From: Folioceros fuciformis
Lineage: Eukaryota > Anthocerotophyta > Anthocerotopsida > Anthocerotales
Assembly: GCA_049999805.1 (NCBI GenBank)
Contig: JBNGIO010006191.1
Coordinates: 234,578 to 298,577, forward strand
Direction: 5' to 3'
DNA: 64,000 nucleotides
Numbering within the stretch: the first letter of the stretch is position 1; every line of letters begins with the position of its first letter. The notes below the pieces were generated by a model. That model searched no databases. It saw nothing but the letters and a program-made list of their open reading frames with translations, and had not been told where the DNA came from. A program made the translations under genes and the position numbers. This document shows positions 44,369 to 55,672 of this stretch, one piece after another.

Positions 44369-46667
44369 ACCAGCAGGGGCCGGGCCTCGTGGCCAGCATA
44401 TGTTGCTGGTACCTCTGCAGCAGCAGCTCATGTCGATTCTGACAGGTACATTGTCGTCAAATTCTCAGCTGCATCAGTGAATTGCCCCAAGTATCCAGAG
44501 TTTGAATGTCTTATTTTACAGGGTGGCAAGGTATGAAGGGGCTACGAAGGTCGAGAATTTCAGAGATCTATGTCGGCAAGGACAGCTTAGTGACGCCTGT
44601 CAAGCACTGGACCTCCTCTTGCAGCAGCGCACTCATGTTTCCACCGGCATGTTCTATGACGTTCTCAAGGGCTGCATTGCGCAGAAGGATTTGGATGTTG
44701 GGAGACGTGTCCATTCTCTTGCAGTTAGAGCTGGGTACGATTTAAATATGTTTGTTGCCACCAACCTCATCCGCATGTATGGGTCTCAGGGCAGTTTGCT
44801 GGAAGCACAGCAAGTCTTTAGCAGACTGCCTGCTCCAGACAGTTACGTTTGGGCTTCCATCATTTTAGCTCATGCTGAACATGGGCAGCCTAAGGAGGCT
44901 ATACAATTCTATCGCGACATGCAACAGTCGACCATAAAGCCCGACGACCACATCTTTGTTGCTGTTCTTAAAGCATGCGCTAGAGCTGAAGACTTGGGTT
45001 TCGGGAAGCAAGTGCATGCTGACGTGATGAAAAGTAATGGGGAACCTAATCTCTTTGTCGCTAACAGTCTCATAGACTTGTACTCGAAATGTGGAAGCCT
45101 GGAGGATGCTCGAAGAGTGTTTGACTTGTTGTGCAGACGAGATGTGGTGGTCTGGAATGCAATGATAGCAGGATATGCGCAGCAGGGACTTGGCAGGGAA
45201 GCTCTTAACCTTTACGCAAGGATGTGCAAGGAAGGTGTGGTTCTGGCCAACAGAGCTACTTATGTTTGCCTGCTTAAGGCTTGTGCAAGCCTAGGAGCTG
45301 TACAGGAGGGGAAGCAGGTACATGCTGAAATCCGAGGACGGGGAATGGAAACAGATTTGGTTGTTGGTACCAGCCTGGTGGACATGTACGCCAAATGTGG
45401 GCACTTGGAAGATGCTCGAAGAGTCTTTGACAAGATACCCACACGAGATGGGATAATACGTAACGCGATGCTTGCAGGATATGCTCACCATGGGCTTGGT
45501 CATGAAGCCCTTAGCCTATATGCAAGTGTGAGTAAGGATGCAATAAGTATAGAGGATACTGTGACTTTTGTCTGCCTGCTGAAGGCGTGTGCAAGCATTG
45601 GAGCTCTACAAGAAGGGATGGAGTTGCACAGACATGCACGGGAAGCAGGGCTTGAAGCAGATGTTGCTGTTGGCACCAGCCTGGTAGACTTGTATGCAAA
45701 ATGTGGCAACTTGGAGAATGCTCGAAGAGCGTTTGACAGGCTGGCCACAAGAGATGTAGCAGCGTGGACTGCTTTGTTGAATGGGTATGGCCTACATAAT
45801 GATTGTAGGACAGCCATACAGTGTTTTCATGAAATGCAGCAGCACGGAGTTCAGCCCAATGATGCGACTTTCATCTGCCTCCTAGTGGCATGTAGTCATG
45901 AAGGGCTGGTCAATGAGGGTAAAGAGTATTTCAAGCAGATGGTCGAAATCTATGGCATTGCACCCTCTGCTGATCATTATAATTGCATGGTTGATCTGCT
46001 GGGCCGGTCTGGCCACCTGTCGGAAGCAGAAGCTTTGCTGGAGAGCATGCCATTCAAAGACAACCCAGTTGGGTGGAAATCTCTGCTCAGTGCATGCAAA
46101 AGTCATGGTGATGTAGAGTGCGGAAGGCGATGTTTCCAGCATCTTGTCAACTGCGAACCTCAAGAGGGCTCTGGATATGTGCTTATGTCGGGTATCTATG
46201 CAGACGCCAACAGATGGGAGGACGTGGATATGACAGAAAGGTCCAGAAAATCTGCCGGTGCTTTTAAGAAGCCGGCCAGGACCTGGATTCAAATAAACAG
46301 CAATGTTCATGAGTTTGTTGTGGGTGAAGGTAGGGACGATATTTCTTCCAAGCTAAGGAGTTTGAACCTGCGACTGAAAGAGGAGGGCCATGTGGCTCAT
46401 ACAGTGTTAGTACTGAAGCCAATATCTGACAAGGAGAAAGAGGATGCATTGTGTGGCCACGCAGAGAAATTAGCACTAGCATATGGTCTCCTGAATACGC
46501 CAGAGGGTACACCCTTAGTGATCATGAAAAATCTCCGGATGTGTAATGACTGTCATAGCGGTACCAAGATCCTTTCCAAAATTGAGGGGCGGGAGATTGT
46601 TGTGAGAGATGCACACCGCGTGCACAGTTTCAGGGATGGTGTTTGCTCATGTCAGGATTCCCGTTGA
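44369..46667 (+). CDS. PLS-class pentatricopeptide repeat protein with E and DYW deaminase domains
   Basis: The main exon begins after a TTTTACAG acceptor at 44,520 and runs open to the stop at 46,667. A likely short upstream exon (44,369-44,445) joins in frame (D-R-V-A-R-Y) but has no ATG, so the true start is unresolved; the first in-frame ATG of the main exon, at 44,649, would cut off repeat 1. About a dozen P, L and S motifs follow (recurring SLIDLYSKCG, DARRVFD, WNAMIAGYAQ). Then come the E region, a degenerate PG box (AFKKPARTWI), and the DYW deaminase with HAE and CNDCH zinc ligands and the VCSC end. The last three residues are DSR instead of DYW. Such proteins bind organelle RNA and edit C to U in chloroplasts or mitochondria. 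Lycophytes have large editing repertoires. The N-terminus should hold a transit peptide. Confidence 0.9.
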
Positions 46668-47959
46668 CAGTTTAAAGTACTGCAGACATGATCCGCACGT
46701 TGGAACGGTGGGCGTCCGCCTGATATGTCTGACATCGTGTTCCTATCTTTGACCACGTACTTGCGACTGTTGTGGTGAGTGTCGACACCTCCAGGTTGTG
46801 TTTACTGCGCAATTAGATGGCTGGCCTCAGGTACATAGCTGCGTATTTGTTGACTGCATCGGCACTGTCTTGGCCGTTGGAGAGGAATCACAGCGTTGGT
46901 GCCTGACACAATTGCTTGGTTGGATACAGTTCGAAAGTGAATACATGACCGACACTAGGTTTGAAGACGAGCCCATCGGTTGGGGAAGCCCCCATCAGAA
47001 GAATGGATGGTGTTCGGCTCCAAAACCTTCTCTTGGCTGGTCGACTTTTTATACTCGTGTGTGCCCATATCGAAAATATATGGTGTCACACCTCCAGAGG
47101 CCCCAGCCATTTTGGTGTCAAGGACTTCATGAGTGTGTCTTGCCACCAATGCTCCTATGCTGCGTAAGACGAGTGTGGTCTGAGAGGCAAAGTCATTGAC
47201 ACGTCTATGCAAAATGGACGACCTGGAGAATGGCGAAGGAATGATGATTGGGGTCTATATTTAAAGCCCACCCATTGCTAGAATTTACGCCTAGTGAACC
47301 TGAAGATGCAGCACAGAATATGAAAGGAGCCCTTCCTTTTGTAGGAACTCAAGGCCTTGAACTTTTGTTTTGACCATAGCAATGGTACTTCTAAGATTAG
47401 ATATGGATATACATAAATATATTTATATATTTGAACAAGATCTTGTCATTAGCAAAGTGTGTAACATAGTGTGTAATCTTAATATCGAGATATGACATGC
47501 TTATCATCTATATATGTGCAGTATGATCTTACATACATCATGTGTATCTTATGTGTGTTATGTCATTTAGATGATCTCACATGTTTGATCTTATGCAAGT
47601 TATAAATAATCACTTGTAATTGAAAGCGATAGAGTGGCGTGATGTGTGTTTAAAATCTGGTGCAAAGTCGAATTGCTGCATTACTTAGTTTAACACATAG
47701 TACAAACAAACTTGTACATCTAACTTATCAACCCAGAACATGCTGATCAAGAAGTAGATGCAGTGTCATTCCACAATCCAACCTTACATGCTATAAGGTA
47801 TCTTTATTTTTCATTTATTTGTTCTAGCCTTTTCGTAATATTACATTTAGACTATGCGTATTATATATTTGAGTTTATATGCATGTACTCACATTTGATG
47901 AAGTGATCAATGTTGGTATGGTGATCACAGAAGTCTTTGGGCATTAATCGTCTCTTGTA
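46668..47959. other. Intergenic, turning AT-rich
   Basis: It runs from the PPR 3' flank into AT-rich DNA from about 47,300. No gene recognised; the frame at 46,798-47,199 has no domain content. The right end is the upstream region of the AP2-like gene. Confidence 0.4.
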
Positions 47960-49920
47960 ATGGATCCAAGTTCATCCCAAAGTTTAGGGAATGTACAAGA
48001 TATTATGGATCAGACCACTTGGGAAGGGAGACATGCGTCATATATTGTACCTCCAAGATACTATTGTAATAACCATCAGTATGAAATTGCGAAGATGCGA
48101 GATAGAAACTTAGAAGAGGAGGATAACACAAATTCGATGTTCCAAGAAGACGAAGAGTGGAAGACATATTTGAACCTATCCCCTCCACTACTAAATGAAG
48201 AAGAGAATAACTCACAAATGAGTTCAATGCTATTGCCTCAATCCCCTTTTTCCTCCATCCTTGGTACTTTTGGGAAGACATGTACATGCACAATCTAAAG
48301 TCACTTCTTGCTTGTCATTATCTTGATGTCAATCTAACTATTGCTATTGATCTTTGTTTAGGACAAGCATATGATCGACTATATCACTGCAAGGAAGCAC
48401 ACTTAGAAGAATATAATTTAGAGTCCCCACTACCCAATGCTCACGAAACTTTTGAGGAGGGGGATCATGGTCAATTTGGAAATGCAATACTTGGAGATGC
48501 AGTCTACAATATAGCTATGTCATCAAGATGTCATGAAGAACTACTAACTTATGAGGATTGCAAAATGGATCTAGAGGAAATGTGCCCTATGAGTCCGCAA
48601 TCTTGTACAGGTATGTCATCAGGATGTAATGAAGAATTGCTAACTTATAAGGATTGCGGAGTAGATCTAGAGGAAATGTGCCCGGTGACTCCGCAAGCTT
48701 GTATGTCATTAGAATGTCATGAAGAATTGCTAACTTATAAGGATTGCAAAGTAGAGGTCGAGAAAATGTGCCCTATGAGTCTGCAAGCGGAACAAAGATG
48801 TATTGATGGTCTGGGAATGGGAGCTCCAAACATTGGAGAATCGCTACCAAGTACATCAAAAGGGACAAACTACAACAACAACAATGACCCTGAACTTTCT
48901 CCTCATAATGCATCACATGAAATGTCTCAAGACTTTATTATTGTTCAAATGCTATCTAAAATTATGAGCACTCTTGAAGCTTATGCCTTGCTTGGATATT
49001 CCATGAAAAATAATGAAGGAGATGCTTTAAAGCAAGGTCCAACAAAGGACGACCTTGAAAACATGGTAAATGTTGGGCAAGCAAGAGTTGGTCGGTCATC
49101 CCGATCCAAAACTCATTTTCATGGGGTAACACAACACAAAAAGACAAAAAATTATGATGGCCGAATTTGGATTAGCGACAAGCAAATGGCAACTGATCTG
49201 ATCGAAAAACATACGACTAATGCACACATGCAAGGTACCAATGCTGGTGTAGAGATGAATATGGTAGATCCCAAGGGAAAACATGTTGCTGAATTAGACG
49301 CTCAAACAAATGTGGATGACAAACCTATGAATGTTAAGTCACCCACTAGGAGCATCAAAAGAGAAAGAAAAGGCAAACAAATTTTTCTAGGAGGGTCCAG
49401 GAACAATCCAACGTGGGTTGCACAACAAGTGGATAGAATGAAGCTTAAAATGCACCTTTGTGGGCAGTCATCAAAATCTGCAATAGACTTCAATTTTCCA
49501 CCAGTAACATACCTGGATGATATGTGTCACCCAGATGTGCGAGCCATTACTAATTGGATGGACTATCGATCTTATCTATTGTCACAGGATACAGACATCT
49601 TTCTTAAAAACAAGAGAAAGGTAGAAGGACATATCGGTGTGTACACCAAAGTCAATGAAGCACAAACTTTCTATTATGCTTACTTTCCAATGGAGGATAA
49701 GAATGGGAAGAAAGAGCAAATTGGAAAGTTTAGAACAAGTTTCGAGGCAGCTGTAGCTTACGACTGTAACATCATAGATCGAGGATTTTTCATGGATAGG
49801 AGGGCTTTTTTAAGGCATTTGAACTTTCCACTCAGAAACTATCCAAGAGAGATAGAGAAATTCGTCACCCTAAAGCTAGAGGGAAAGTGTCCTCTACCCA
49901 CTTACGAGGTAGAGGATTAA
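47960..49920 (+). CDS. AP2-like DNA-binding protein with a threefold cysteine repeat
   Basis: Two exons, 47960-48263 and 48362-49920 (98-base intron, GT-AG), give 620 residues. The N-terminal part is acidic and without known domains. Residues about 154-244 (48,517-48,789) are three tandem units of about 30 residues, each with MSxxCxEELLTYxDC and xEEMCPM/V, so that a C-x9-C-x7-C pattern is kept in all three. A first half-AP2-like segment (FHGVTQHKKTKNYDGRIWI) lies near residue 350. A better AP2 domain lies near 523-597: GVYTKVNEAQTFYYAYF, then IGKFRTSFEAAVAYDCNII and a closing LNFPL, which match the AP2/ERF pattern (WLGTFxTAEEAAxAYDxAA...NFP). It is probably a nuclear transcription factor. It sits alone in AT-rich, gene-poor DNA and its codon use is AT-biased like that of the kinase at 9.9 kb. 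Confidence 0.78.
48517..48789 (+). repeat. In-frame triplicated 90-96 base coding repeat
   Basis: Three adjacent units of about 96, 90 and 87 bases each encode the C-x9-C-x7-C motif described for the AP2-like protein. Confidence 0.85.
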
Positions 49921-50397
49921 TCTGTGTCTCTGATGTAATCTTGTGTATATATTACACAGACATAACTTTAGAGGATAGAAAGTTCTCATAACTAATACAC
50001 TAGACTTTTGGACATTAGCTCTTTATCTTTACTTGTCTTTAATTAGCAGCTTCATAATTTGTACTACTTGTATTTTGGTTCCAATGAAAGAGCCCTATAT
50101 TTTAACTTCAAAGATTGGAGGAACAACTCAAGCAGACCAAAGACCAAAAGCAAAAACATGGCTAAAAATATATATATATATCTAAGCGTCTTAAAAAAAT
50201 GGTCTAAGGGTCTCTTTCGGAGATTCTGTGTCAAATGATATTTACAGAATGCCCTAAGTTCGAGCTATGTTTAATTTTTTATGTGAGAAAACGATGGCGG
50301 GAACGTTACGAAGCAGACACTGAAGGAGAAGTTCGCAGACGTGCCAGTAGATTGTGTTGAACCCGCTGTCGTTGCAGTCCTCTCCCAAGACGTCAAG
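49921..50397. other. Intergenic and RFC3 5' region with a short upstream ORF
   Basis: AT-rich 3' flank of the AP2-like gene with an (AT)n run near 50,170. An eight-codon upstream frame (ATG at 50,294, TGA at 50,321) precedes the RFC3 start. Confidence 0.4.
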
Positions 50398-52618
50398 ATG
50401 CTGTGGGTGGATAAGTATCGTCCTATTAAGCTGGACAAGGTGCAGGTGCACGTTGATGAAGCGCAGCATCTGAAAAAATTGGTAAGCTGTGGAGCTTGGG
50501 AATTCTAACTGTCCAGCCCCGTCTTCGGGATTCTTCAGAAGAAGAAGAATCCTGCTGCGTTTCTGCAAGGGGAAGGGCAGGCGAAGCTCAACGATGTGGC
50601 GTAACTATTCAGCTTGGATTGCATTGCAGATTGCGGAAGGGGACTGTCCGCACCTACTGTTCTATGGGCCTTCAGGAGCTGGCAAGAAAACACTCATTAT
50701 GGCTTTGCTCAGGCAGATGTACGGCCCCAGTGCTGATAAGGTCTCGCGCGGCTCTTTCATGCATTGTCTTAGTCTGCAAGCACGTTGTTTTGGAGATCTA
50801 TGCATTGGCAGGTAGTACGTGAGCAGAAGTTTCACGGCTTGCGTCGGCGCGTGCAGGTGAAAGTGGAGAATAAAGGATGGAAAATTGAGGTACTGCAGTT
50901 TGGCCATAGCCTTACTGATGTGTTGTACATGTTCTTTTTCAATTTCGGGTGTGCCTTTGGCATGCTGTCTGATGAGTGCCTTTGGTTTGGTAAGGTTGGG
51001 GCGAGGAAAGTCGAAATTGAGTTGACAACTGTGTCCAGCAACTATCATGTAGAGCTGAATCCCAGCGATGCAGGCTTTCAAGATAGATATGTGGTTCAGG
51101 AGATTATCAAGGAGATGGCTAAAACCAAACCCATCGACAAAAGCTTCAAAGGTTATTGTGTTTGGTTTAGCTCTTTTCTGTACAGAACGTATGTATACTT
51201 CCATTTCTTGAATGTGCCGCAGTACTATTGCCATTCATGGTCACTTCGGGCATTTTGCTGAAACGTGACGTGTGAATGGCAGTCCTTGTCCTCAACGAGG
51301 TTGACAGACTTTCCAAGGAAGCTCAACACTCCCTTCGCCGGACAATGGAAAAGTATAGCTTCGCTTGCAGGTTGATTCTGTGCTGCAACAGCCCGTCCAA
51401 AGTCATTGAGGCTGTGAGGTCACGGTGCCTAAACATTCGCATCAGTGCACCCTCTGAGGCTGAGGTGAACCTTTTTCTTCTTACACAAAAGATGTATGAG
51501 TGTGTTATCACTTTATGATGAAAGGCCTCATTGTTAGCACCCTACGGCTTAAGAATTGTAGTCGCTGTAATTGTGATGGAATCTCTCAGTTACCACTCTT
51601 TGGTGCAGATTGTCAAGGTCCTGCAATTTGTAGCGAAGAAGGAGAATTTGATTCTTCCTGATGGTTTTGCTGCACGCATTGCTGCTGTTTCAAATAGAAA
51701 TCTTCGTCGGGCCATTCTTTCCCTTGAAGCTTCCAAAGTGCAGAGGTATGGATTTTATTTATCAAGATTCATCATCCAGTTAACTCCAGGCTCCGTCCTG
51801 TGGAGTGCTTCAAGTTGCTGTCCTATCAGTTTGGATTTACAGCCGTCTCTATGTCAGAACTTGAATTTGCCTCCCGTCGCTAAGGTTCTCAACCCATTTG
51901 CTTTAAAGATATCCGTTTACAGAAGATCAGGAGGTCCAAACAACGGACTGGGAGCTCTACGTGGCCCAGATTGCAAATGACATCATAACTGAGCAGAGCC
52001 CGAAAAGGTTTATGCTCCAGTGGTTTGTCATGTTTTTCGGTCTTCATGTGTGCATTTCTAGTTTCTCACTCTACATTTCACAGGTTGTTCACAGTGCGGG
52101 GAAAGCTCTACGACCTCCTCATCAACTGCATACCGCCTGAAGTTGTTCTCAAGGTGTGCTCAGCTTCAGTTCCCATTTCCTTCCTCCCAGTTCATGTTGG
52201 TAGCGTCTAAGATCAAGCATCACGCAGAGGCTGTTATTGGAGTTGATGAAGAAACTGGACTCTGAGCTCAAACATGAGGTCTGTCATTGGGCGGCTTACT
52301 ATGTAAGTACTTTGCATACGCGCAGCTTACGTAAGCCGTGCGGTCTGTTTAAGTTCGTTGACCAAAAGCTCATTTTCCTGACCTGTCTTGTGTTACCTAA
52401 CAGGAGCACCACATGCAGCTGGGCCAAAAGCCCATCTTCCACATCGAGGGTATGTCTGAAGTCTTTTGAAATTCTCTTGTTGTCATGATTTCTCAGTGCG
52501 GATCTGAGCCAGCCTGTGGCGACGCTTGGTGTTGAATGCTTGCGTCGGTGGTTGTGCAGCTTTTGTGGCCAAGTTCATGAGTATCTACAAGCGTTTCCTT
52601 ATTTCAACCCTCGGGTAG
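50398..52618 (+). CDS. RFC3: Replication factor C subunit 3 (clamp loader; yeast Rfc5-type)
   Basis: Eleven exons give 350 residues (human RFC3 has 356): 50398-50481, 50630-50740, 50857-50889, 50995-51151, 51283-51464, 51609-51745, 51909-52007, 52084-52153, 52228-52302, 52404-52449, 52560-52618. Order: LWVDKYRP start, Walker A GPSGAGKKT, SNYHVELNPSDAG, a Walker-B-like VLNEVDRLSKEAQHSLRRTMEKY (not the DEAD box of the other small subunits, as expected for RFC3), LILCCNSPSKVIEAVRSRC (the SRC motif), NLRRAILSLEA, and the collar domain ending AFVAKFMSIYKRFL. It loads the PCNA clamp in the nucleus during replication and repair. All introns are short GT-AG. The 3' end is convergent with the amidohydrolase, about 500 bases away. 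Confidence 0.95.
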
Positions 52619-53124
52619 ATTGTCGTGACAGAGTGTGCATCGCATGGATACCAGCTGGACGCAACCAATCAAGCACTTGTCATTACATGTGCTGTACAGA
52701 TCATCTCTTAGTACCCAACGTGAAGTTTCGATTGTTGCTAGAGTACCCTGTGGATCATGGCTCCCTTCCTCCGTTCTATTTTCTTAGTCGCAGCCGGTGA
52801 TTACGTAAGTAAGAAACATCCGTTAGTGTGCCATGTTAGGAGGGGGCAGGAGTTGGAGGTGTCGGCACCGTTTGTTCAGTCTCCTTCGCGCACGGTTCTC
52901 CTGAGCATAAGTTTGTTCGTCTGCAACTTTGGTGGCTGCTAGGTGTCGGCACTGTCATTGATCTGGTTGGCGCACGCGACTCCTGAGCAGTAGGTAAAGC
53001 TTTTACAGCCCTGTTGCTTCTTTGCCGCAACAGGGCTTGACCCACTGGACAGGAGACGGCGGTGGCATCGGGGATTGCGAAAGCAAGAATGTTTGCAGTG
53101 CTGCAACAGCAGTCAGTGGTCATG
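52619..53124. other. Convergent intergenic region
   Basis: It contains the two 3' flanks of RFC3 (+) and the amidohydrolase (-). No further gene. Confidence 0.4.
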
Positions 53125-54378
53125 TCAGGGTTCCACCAGCCTCTGTGCCCACTCACCACCGAACGGCACTCGGATCCTTCCTCCCCACTCAACTTCAAAC
53201 AAAGTCTCAATAGTTCCACCGAACATCCACTGTAGCTCTTCCTTGCTGAACTGCTCCTCCGCAGCAGACAAAATGGCCCACGCCTTGCCATAGCCACACG
53301 CCGGTTCCACGAACGGGAAGTCGGTGCCCCACATTACCCTCTGCGCTCCGAAGACATCCAAAAGCTTCCGCAACAGCGGCCATGTGTCACGATACGGAAA
53401 CTCATCCCTGGAAACCCTAAAGAAGGCGCTTGCTTTGACGCAGATTTGCGGAAACCTAGCGAGGCCAAGGAGTCGGTTCCAGGCCTCCTCCTCCGCGGTG
53501 TCCGAGGGAGGCTTGCAGAAACCTAGATGATCCAGCAGCACAGGCGTGGCAGGGAACTGCGAACATAGCTCCTCAATCTCGTCCACATGCAGCATAAGCC
53601 CCTTGAAGCACATGAAGCCGACAGGGATTCCCAGCTCCCCCGCCTTAGCGAAGAGCGCCTTTCCCACGGCGTCGGTCATCTTACGGCCCTCCGGCCACAG
53701 GTAAGGATTGAACCTGACGGCCCGGAATCCGTCCTCCTCCACCAGCCGCTGCAGCTCCTCGACTCCGACCAACCCCCTCGTGGGATCCGCCAGGCAGCAG
53801 CCGACCAGCGTCTGTGGGTATCGCCGCAAGACGGCGGCCAAATAGGAGTGGTCGAAGCCGTGGTTGATCGGCTGCACCACCAACGCCCCATCCACCCCCG
53901 CGACCGCCATTGCCGCCAGCAGCACGTCCACTCCCGCCGCGATGGTCGGCTCCTGCCCCGGCGCGTAGGGGAAGCGCGCAGACTCTTCCGGGGGAGCCCA
54001 GACGTGCACATGCGCGTCGATTTTTCTGGCGTTCGGTAGAGCCGGAGGCCCTTTCATGGCTCCCTTCCCCCGCCCCCGCCTGAGAAAGAACAGTGCAGCA
54101 CCAGCGAACAGCGCCAGCAGCAGCCGCGCCGGCAGCGGGTCCTTGGTGAAGCGCAGCGGCTGTAGCTCCTTCCCGGACCGATTGGCGAATCCCGGTGGCT
54201 CTGCCTGCGACTCGGATCCGGCTCCTCCTTCCTGCTGCAATGCTGCAATCACATTTAGCCGCCTACAGGTCAGAATGCTACTCGTCCAGCGTCTCGCCTG
54301 GTGCTGTTCTCGGACTGAGAAGCACGACGGGAGGAACAACGACTGCCGCCTGATCGCGAAGTGCGTCACTAGTGCCAT
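53125..54378 (-). CDS. Amidohydrolase-2 family TIM-barrel hydrolase, possibly membrane-tethered
   Basis: A single-exon frame of 417 residues; the ATG at 54,376-54,378 is chosen because the codons upstream show no similarity and the next residues look like an organelle presequence (basic, Ser- and Arg-rich, 1-45). A hydrophobic segment (84-99, LLLALFAGAALFFL) next to a basic RRGRGKG could be a membrane anchor. The catalytic domain starts at IDAHVHVW (H123, H125) and continues with GVDGALVVQP, VRFNPYLWPEGR, LLDHLGF and, near residue 350, WGTDFPF, the metal-site Asp. This is the pattern of metal-dependent amidohydrolase-2 enzymes related to dicarboxylate-lactone hydrolases and decarboxylases. 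The substrate is unknown. A chloroplast or mitochondrial membrane location is inferred only from the N-terminus. Confidence 0.85.
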   Translation of the reverse strand: MALVTHFAIRRQSLFLPSCFSVREQHQARRWTSSILTCRRLNVIAALQQEGGAGSESQAEPPGFANRSGKELQPLRFTKDPLPARLLLALFAGAALFFLRRGRGKGAMKGPPALPNARKIDAHVHVWAPPEESARFPYAPGQEPTIAAGVDVLLAAMAVAGVDGALVVQPINHGFDHSYLAAVLRRYPQTLVGCCLADPTRGLVGVEELQRLVEEDGFRAVRFNPYLWPEGRKMTDAVGKALFAKAGELGIPVGFMCFKGLMLHVDEIEELCSQFPATPVLLDHLGFCKPPSDTAEEEAWNRLLGLARFPQICVKASAFFRVSRDEFPYRDTWPLLRKLLDVFGAQRVMWGTDFPFVEPACGYGKAWAILSAAEEQFSKEELQWMFGGTIETLFEVEWGGRIRVPFGGEWAQRLVEP

Positions 54379-55029
54379 TTTCACCCCTCGGTCGTTTCCC
54401 TTCCACGAGTCCCACGTCTTGGAACTTGAATATGTACTGTATATAGCTATCAGGCTATTAACCTTACAAAATGAAGAGGACGGTGCATCAAGCAAGCAGT
54501 GGCACGAGGAAGAAGCACATCGAGTGCTTGGCCAGCTCTCGGATCGTGGGCCCCACTGCGTAGTGCTGTGTGCACATCGACATACCAGGCCTACATCTAT
54601 GTACAAACGTATATTCCAAGTTATGTTCCAACGCCTTTCAACAAGAGAGAACCGAAGACATCACATGGGAGGTGCTTTTTAAGTATTAGAGCTTTTTGAT
54701 CTAGTCACTTGGAGGTCACTTTGACTCTCTTTCGATCTAGGTTAGACTTAGCTAAGATGGATAAGTAAGTTTTTTTCAAAAGAAAGTCAGATTATGGCAA
54801 TAGATTGCTGCTATAAGAGTACACTAGAAGAGAGCATGAAGCTTGAGTTAGTTGACAAAATCAAGACCCTCTCTACATCGTGAGGAAGAAGAGTGATTAT
54901 TTGCCTCTTCCATAATTACTAGAAGATATAACGGAGAGGGAGAAGCCTAACCTCTCCATGGGAATGAGCAAATCCACTGAATGTTTGTCTTGTGGCTTTA
55001 GAATACTGACAAGCCTCCCATTCATTTAC

Positions 55030-55383
55030 TTAAACTTTCGTTTTGGGGAGTAACAAGTCACAGACCTTCAAGAGGTGAGTCCATATAATCCACAATACGG
55101 CGTTGGTGGACTCTAGTGCTTTCCCTCCATTGACCACTATTGTCAAATTAAGCCATAAACCATAGAGGTAGGAGCTCCACAACAAACCCCACCACTGATA
55201 TCTGAACAATGACTTGCATGATGCTTCATCCAAGCCAAATAAGGCTACTTGCTCCATGACCACAATATTAGTTGCTTGAAAGACACTTTGCAGCCATCTC
55301 CCAACCTCCACCCAAATCACTTGAGTGTAATTACTCCAAAAAAAAACAAATGTTGGCTCTTGTGGGGTGGGTTGTTTGGGCAC
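55030..55383 (-). mobile_element. Probable LINE-type retroelement remnant
   Basis: The 117-codon frame is rich in W, L and C in the arrangement of the region after the LINE reverse transcriptase (zinc-binding zf-RVT-like): an ALFGLDEASC segment, a QWWGLLWSSYLYGLWLN segment and a WIIWTHLLKVCDLLL end. No reverse transcriptase or endonuclease is present nearby. The assignment rests on texture and motif order. Confidence 0.45.
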
Positions 55384-55503
55384 ATCCTACAAAATTCCAA
55401 CATAATCGGCAACTCAAGGAAGGCGATGGTCACCAAACATAATTTCTCCCCTAACATTAGGCCATTCCTCCCCACCACCAGGCCATCTCACGGATTAGCA
55501 TTC

Positions 55504-55672
55504 AACAAACATGCTCGGATGGAACACCATATCGTAATCTTGGTAATCTTGACCTTGGAGGGATTTGACAAACATGCTTGGAAGAAACACCATGTCGTAA
55601 TCTTGACCTTGGGGGAATTTCACAAACATGCTTGGAAGAAACACCATATCTTAATCCTAACCTTGGGGGATG
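55504..55672 (+). repeat. Tandem repeat, three units of 54-63 bases
   Basis: Units start at 55,505, 55,568 and 55,622 with ACAAACATGCTYGGAWGRAA followed by CACCATRTCKTAATCYT. The first unit has an extra 9-base duplication. Both strands stay open across it, so translated repeats appear but do not imply a gene. Confidence 0.8.
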
